From NCBI GenBank assembly GCA_038326615.1, contig JBBQKF010000009.1, forward strand, positions 1 to 56,820: a DNA stretch of 56,820 nucleotides, written 5' to 3'. This DNA is from JBBQKF01 sp038326615 (GTDB lineage Bacteria > Bacillota > Clostridia > Saccharofermentanales > UBA5734). Position 1 is the stretch's first letter. Each line of letters starts with the position of its first letter. Below, piece after piece: positions 53,708 through 56,820 of the stretch. The notes under the pieces are model-generated. The model saw only the letters and a program-made list of their open reading frames with translations. It was not told the origin of the DNA and did no database searches. Made by a program: the position numbers and the translations under genes.

Positions 53708-55039
53708 TTAAAATTTGGCTAAATATTTATTCACTTCCCATTCAGTGACTGTTGTTCTATAATCGTCCCATTCATCAATTTTTGCTTCAACATATTTCTC
53801 TACTATATGTGCACCTAAAACCCCTGTTACAAGATCATCCTTTTGCATCTCTACAATAGCCTCGTAAAGATTGGCTGGGAGACTGTCAATATTAAGTGTT
53901 TTTCTTTCGTCTGGTGTCAGCTGAAAAATATTCATATCAGCACTTGGTGGAGGAGTAAGACCTCTTTTTATTCCATCAAGACCTGCAGCCAGGCAAAGTG
54001 CAAGTTCAAGATAAGGATTGCAAGCTGGATCTGGACAACGAAGCTCAACTCTTGTTCCAGGTCCTCTAGTTGCAGGAACTCTTATAAGCGGACTTCTGTT
54101 TCTTGCAGACCAAGCGATATAACAAGGTGCTTCATATCCTGGAACTAGTCTCTTATAGGAATTTACAAGCGGATTTGTTATTGCGGCCATTCCTTTAACA
54201 TGTGCAAGAAGTCCTGCTATGAAAGAGTATGCTTCTTTACTTAATGCAAGCGGATCAGACTCGTCATAAAATGCATTCTTGCCATTTTTCATGAGTGACA
54301 TATTAGTGTGCATTCCAGATCCATTAACTCCAAACAAAGGCTTTGGCATAAATGTTGCATAAAGTCCGTGTCTGTGCGCAATAGATTTAACTGTAAGCTT
54401 AAAAGTCATTATTTTGTCTGCTGTCATAAGTGCGGAATCATATTTGAAGTCGATTTCGTGCTGTGCAACGGCAACCTCGTGATGTGACGCTTCAACTTCA
54501 AAACCCATTTCTTCAAGTGCAAAACAGATATCTCTTCTTGCATCTTCTCCAGCATCAATCGGTCCTAAGTCAAAATATCCTGCTTCATCTGATGTGTTAG
54601 TTGTTGGTTTACCAAATTCATCTGTATTGAATAAGAAAAATTCCAGTTCAGGTCCCACATTGAAAGTATACCCCATATCGGACGCTTCCTTCAACACTTT
54701 TTTTAGTATATAGCGAGGATCACCGTCAAATGGTTTGCCTTCAGGTGTAAAAATATCACAGATAAGTCTTGCAACTCTTCCCTGCTGTGGTCTCCACGGA
54801 AATATAACGAATGAATCAAGATCCGGTCTCAGATACTGATCTGATTCTTCAATTCTGACAAAACCTTCAATAGAAGATCCGTCAAACATACAGTCATTGT
54901 TCAATGCTTTCTCAAGCTGATTTGCAGTAATTGCAACATTCTTCAGTGTGCCAAAAATATCGGTAAACTGAAGTCGGATGAATTTAACATCCTTCTCTTT
55001 GACAATCCTTACGATGTCTTCTCTTTTGTACTTATTCAT
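53708..55039 (-). CDS. glnA: Type I glutamine synthetase
   Basis: A 443-residue enzyme, the length of the GSI-alpha type of Firmicutes, which makes glutamine from glutamate, ammonia and ATP. Motifs: MFDGSSIEGFVRIEESD, GPELEFFLF (metal Glu), HHEVAVAQHEIDF, KPLFGVNGSGMHTNMSL (ATP site) and RVELRCPDPACNPYLELAL. The adenylylation-site region of GSI-beta enzymes is absent, as expected. It has its own promoter and a leader with a terminator-like hairpin, and it precedes the ANTAR regulator gene. Confidence 0.96.
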   Translation of the reverse strand: MNKYKREDIVRIVKEKDVKFIRLQFTDIFGTLKNVAITANQLEKALNNDCMFDGSSIEGFVRIEESDQYLRPDLDSFVIFPWRPQQGRVARLICDIFTPEGKPFDGDPRYILKKVLKEASDMGYTFNVGPELEFFLFNTDEFGKPTTNTSDEAGYFDLGPIDAGEDARRDICFALEEMGFEVEASHHEVAVAQHEIDFKYDSALMTADKIMTFKLTVKSIAHRHGLYATFMPKPLFGVNGSGMHTNMSLMKNGKNAFYDESDPLALSKEAYSFIAGLLAHVKGMAAITNPLVNSYKRLVPGYEAPCYIAWSARNRSPLIRVPATRGPGTRVELRCPDPACNPYLELALCLAAGLDGIKRGLTPPPSADMNIFQLTPDERKTLNIDSLPANLYEAIVEMQKDDLVTGVLGAHIVEKYVEAKIDEWDDYRTTVTEWEVNKYLAKF

Positions 55040-55050
55040 AATGATACCCC

Positions 55051-55109
55051 TTTCCGACTTTGGAAAAAATAAAAGCGCCCCACATCATCGTGAAACACCT
55101 TTGCTCAAC
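55051..55109 (-). promoter_or_regulatory. Candidate ANTAR-controlled attenuator in the glnA leader
   Basis: Read on the minus strand: hairpin P1 GUUGAGC-[AAAGGU]-GUUUCAC (55109-55090, one mismatch) and hairpin P2 UUUCC-[AAAGUC]-GGAAA (55066-55051). Both hexaloops have A at position 1 and G at position 4, the ANTAR signature. Between them lies GUGUUUCAC-[GAUGAU]-GUGGGGCGC (55098-55075), a 9-bp stem followed by UUUUAUUUUUU (55074-55064), an intrinsic terminator. P1 and the terminator share GUUUCAC, so they exclude each other. P2 covers the start of the glnA ribosome site. Stems contain several G-U pairs. Confidence 0.6.
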
Positions 55110-55118
55110 TATCTTTAC

Positions 55119-55147
55119 ATTCTACCATATACATTTTGTTGAGTCAA
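55119..55147 (-). promoter_or_regulatory. glnA promoter
   Basis: TTGACT, exactly 17 bp, TAGAAT on the minus strand. The start site should be near 55112, so that the first leader hairpin begins within a few bases of the 5' end and the leader is about 73 bases long. Confidence 0.75.
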
Positions 55148-55165
55148 CAGTAACGATGTGACAAT

Positions 55166-55930
55166 TTATATGTTTTTGCAAGTTATAATGCGGTATCTTG
55201 CATTTTCAGAAAAATCGTCTTCGAGTATTTCTAGCTTGAATTGTTGTCCATATCTCTTATATAACGCATTTTTAATTAATATATCCGCCATTTGTGGATT
55301 CTTTGGCAAAAAGCTTCCGTGCATATATGTGCAATATACATTTTTATATCTTGCACCTTCCAGACCATCTTCGCCGTTGTTTCCAAATCCTGATATAATT
55401 TTTGCAAGCGGAGCAACCCCTTCACCAAGGTATGTCCTTCCTGAGTGATTTTCGAAACCGACTAGAACTGGATCAACGCCCTTTGACTTAAGCTCTTCAC
55501 TATGGCAGACAACATTCCCAATCAGACGTTTGTCTCCAGCAATGGTGTGTAAAGGAATTGCATTCAGACACTCCATTTTTGTTCCCGACTGGTCAAGGTA
55601 ATACTCGCCCATCATTTGATATCCACCACAAATGCAAAGAAATACTTTCCCCTCCTCCACACAACGTTTGATTTCGTCACCCTTAACATCAACAAGATCT
55701 CGAAGTATAAGGCTCTGTTCGAAATCCTGCCCGCCACCAAGAAAAATGAGATCGTATAAGTCTGGCTCAAATTTTCGATCTAGGCCTACATTGTGAATTT
55801 CAACGCTTATCCCGCGCCATTCACATCTTTTTTTAAGAGCAAGAATATTCCCTCTGTCACCATAAAGATTTAGAAGATCCGGATAAAGATGGCATATCGA
55901 AAATTTGATATCTGATTTAATCATTTCCAA
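55166..55930 (-). CDS. gatD: Glutamine amidotransferase subunit for lipid II amidation (GatD)
   Basis: A 254-residue class I (CobB/CobQ-like) glutaminase. It opens ICHLYPDLLNLYGDRGNILA, carries the nucleophile Cys in FLCICGGYQMMGEYY and the catalytic His in GFENHSGRTYLG, and ends with YCTYMHGSFLPKNP. It overlaps the end of the MurT gene by ten bases. GatD frees ammonia from glutamine, and MurT uses it to amidate the D-Glu of lipid II to D-iso-glutamine. The gene pair is typical of Gram-positive bacteria. Confidence 0.92.
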   Translation of the reverse strand: MEMIKSDIKFSICHLYPDLLNLYGDRGNILALKKRCEWRGISVEIHNVGLDRKFEPDLYDLIFLGGGQDFEQSLILRDLVDVKGDEIKRCVEEGKVFLCICGGYQMMGEYYLDQSGTKMECLNAIPLHTIAGDKRLIGNVVCHSEELKSKGVDPVLVGFENHSGRTYLGEGVAPLAKIISGFGNNGEDGLEGARYKNVYCTYMHGSFLPKNPQMADILIKNALYKRYGQQFKLEILEDDFSENARYRIITCKNI

Positions 55931-56820
55931 ATCTCCTTAAGGTTGTATTTAGTCGCAAGATAAGCTCTTAGTTCAAGCAATGATGTATAGTTTGGTAAAA
56001 CATAAAGGCATTCGTTACTTTTGCAAGTCATTAGCGCATTAGCGAAATTTTTTGCGAAGTCATAAGAAACAGTAATGTTTTCCTTTGGAACTCCGGAATA
56101 TTGAAGTCTAAGAGCCATGTCATAACACCTATTGCCAGAAACGAAACAATTGCCAGGAAATTTCCTACTTTCAAAATCAACATCCCAAATCCATGAAACA
56201 TCTGTCCCGTCAGCAATCTTGTCATTTAACAAAAGCAATACGCTTCCAGCATCAGTTGCATTATCAAGAAAATCTAGTGCTCGTTCAAGGCCTACAGGAT
56301 TTTTTACGAGAACAATGCAAACCTCATGATTTTCTATAAAAATTCTTTCCATTCTGCCAAACCCTGCGCTTGTAACCAAAAGCCCATTTTTAATATCCTC
56401 AGAACAAACTCCATTAAGGTAAGCCGCACCGCATGCTGTCATTGCATTATATACATTATGTTCACCTGGCACTGGCAAATTGAGATTAATTGCAAATGCA
56501 GGCTTTTTGCCTTCCCCAGCTTGACCCCACCAATAAGTTGCATTGAATTGATTATTCAAAAGTCTTTCGTATTCACAATGCAGTATTGTTTCAGGACGAG
56601 AAAATCCACATTTCGGACAATCAAAGTACCCTAGATGGCCAAAAGAACGATGTGAATAATTGTATGTCGCACCGCAAAAGACACAATTACCGGCCTCCGT
56701 GGTTGCACTGTCACCTTTTGAAGATTGTGTCATGCTTGCTTTTTCGATGCCACAAAAATATACTCTGTCTTCAAATATTTCATCAAATCCATTTATTGGC
56801 GATTTATAAACATCAGCTTT
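55921..56820 (-). CDS. murT: Lipid II isoglutaminyl synthase, MurT subunit, N-terminus outside window
   Basis: The frame stays open to the last base of the window, so the N-terminal part with the Mur ligase ATP site is missing; an internal ATG at 56733 is not the real start. The visible 299 residues contain the four-Cys zinc ribbon specific to MurT (NCVFCGATYNYSH and FDCPKCGFSRP), the Mur-ligase middle domain (LPVPGEHNVYNAMTACGAAY) and the C-terminal DUF1727-like part (VLLLLNDKIADGTDVSWIWD). It overlaps gatD by ten bases. MurT activates the glutamate carboxyl of lipid II for amidation. Confidence 0.92.
   Translation of the reverse strand, partial: KADVYKSPINGFDEIFEDRVYFCGIEKASMTQSSKGDSATTEAGNCVFCGATYNYSHRSFGHLGYFDCPKCGFSRPETILHCEYERLLNNQFNATYWWGQAGEGKKPAFAINLNLPVPGEHNVYNAMTACGAAYLNGVCSEDIKNGLLVTSAGFGRMERIFIENHEVCIVLVKNPVGLERALDFLDNATDAGSVLLLLNDKIADGTDVSWIWDVDFESRKFPGNCFVSGNRCYDMALRLQYSGVPKENITVSYDFAKNFANALMTCKSNECLYVLPNYTSLLELRAYLATKYNLKEIWK

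Overview
The window reads as a piece of an AT-rich Clostridia (Firmicutes) chromosome. This rests on gene content: a wapA-like Rhs toxin, LL-diaminopimelate aminotransferase (dapL), an ANTAR regulator behind glnA, the GatD/MurT pair, and strong AGGAGG-type ribosome binding sites. I do not name a genus. No rRNA, tRNA or CRISPR array was seen.

Layout. (1) 1-7.2 kb: the cut-off tail of a large serine recombinase, a bidirectional terminator, then on the minus strand a 2,067-residue secreted Rhs/WapA-type polymorphic toxin with a small candidate immunity gene behind it. (2) 7.6-35.5 kb: one long minus-strand run of glycan-use genes with short gaps. In transcription order: a membrane-anchored surface protein, a GxGYxYP-type lipoprotein, an ABC permease and lipoprotein solute-binding protein, a cytoplasmic GH29/GHL-like hydrolase, a second solute-binding protein fused to two carbohydrate-binding-like modules, two more permeases, an NHL/TPR membrane protein, a YIP1 protein, a DUF5696 protein, a fourth permease, a GH29 alpha-L-fucosidase, a GH38 alpha-mannosidase-like protein, a HAD phosphatase and a secreted beta-helix/lectin protein. 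(3) 35.9-38.7 kb: a surface fibronectin-III protein with a consensus promoter, and a divergent GntR/AraR-type regulator. (4) 39.2-44.8 kb: an aldolase divergent from an FGGY kinase and a fucose/arabinose-type isomerase, a decayed toxin-antitoxin remnant and a LacI regulator. The aldolase/kinase gap is a perfect 56-bp palindrome carrying two operators and two face-to-face promoters. (5) 45.1-56.8 kb: housekeeping genes (Ca2+ ATPase, purF, dapL, dapF, ANTAR regulator, glnA, GatD, MurT) with a three-gene DUF3990/DUF3791 cassette inserted before purF.

How the parts may work together (inference). The hydrolases GH29, GH38 and the 662-residue enzyme lack signal peptides, so oligosaccharides rich in fucose or mannose are probably bound at the surface, imported by two ABC systems and cut in the cytoplasm. 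Isomerase, kinase and class II aldolase would then turn a freed sugar such as L-fucose into DHAP and an aldehyde. No ABC ATPase gene is present, so a shared MsmX-type ATPase elsewhere must serve both importers.

Most notable: the importer module with NHL/TPR, YIP1 and DUF5696 membrane partners; a glnA leader that looks like an ANTAR-controlled attenuator; the dual-operator palindrome; a GH38 protein without the usual nucleophile Asp; and the DUF3990 ADP-ribosyltransferase-like cassette.
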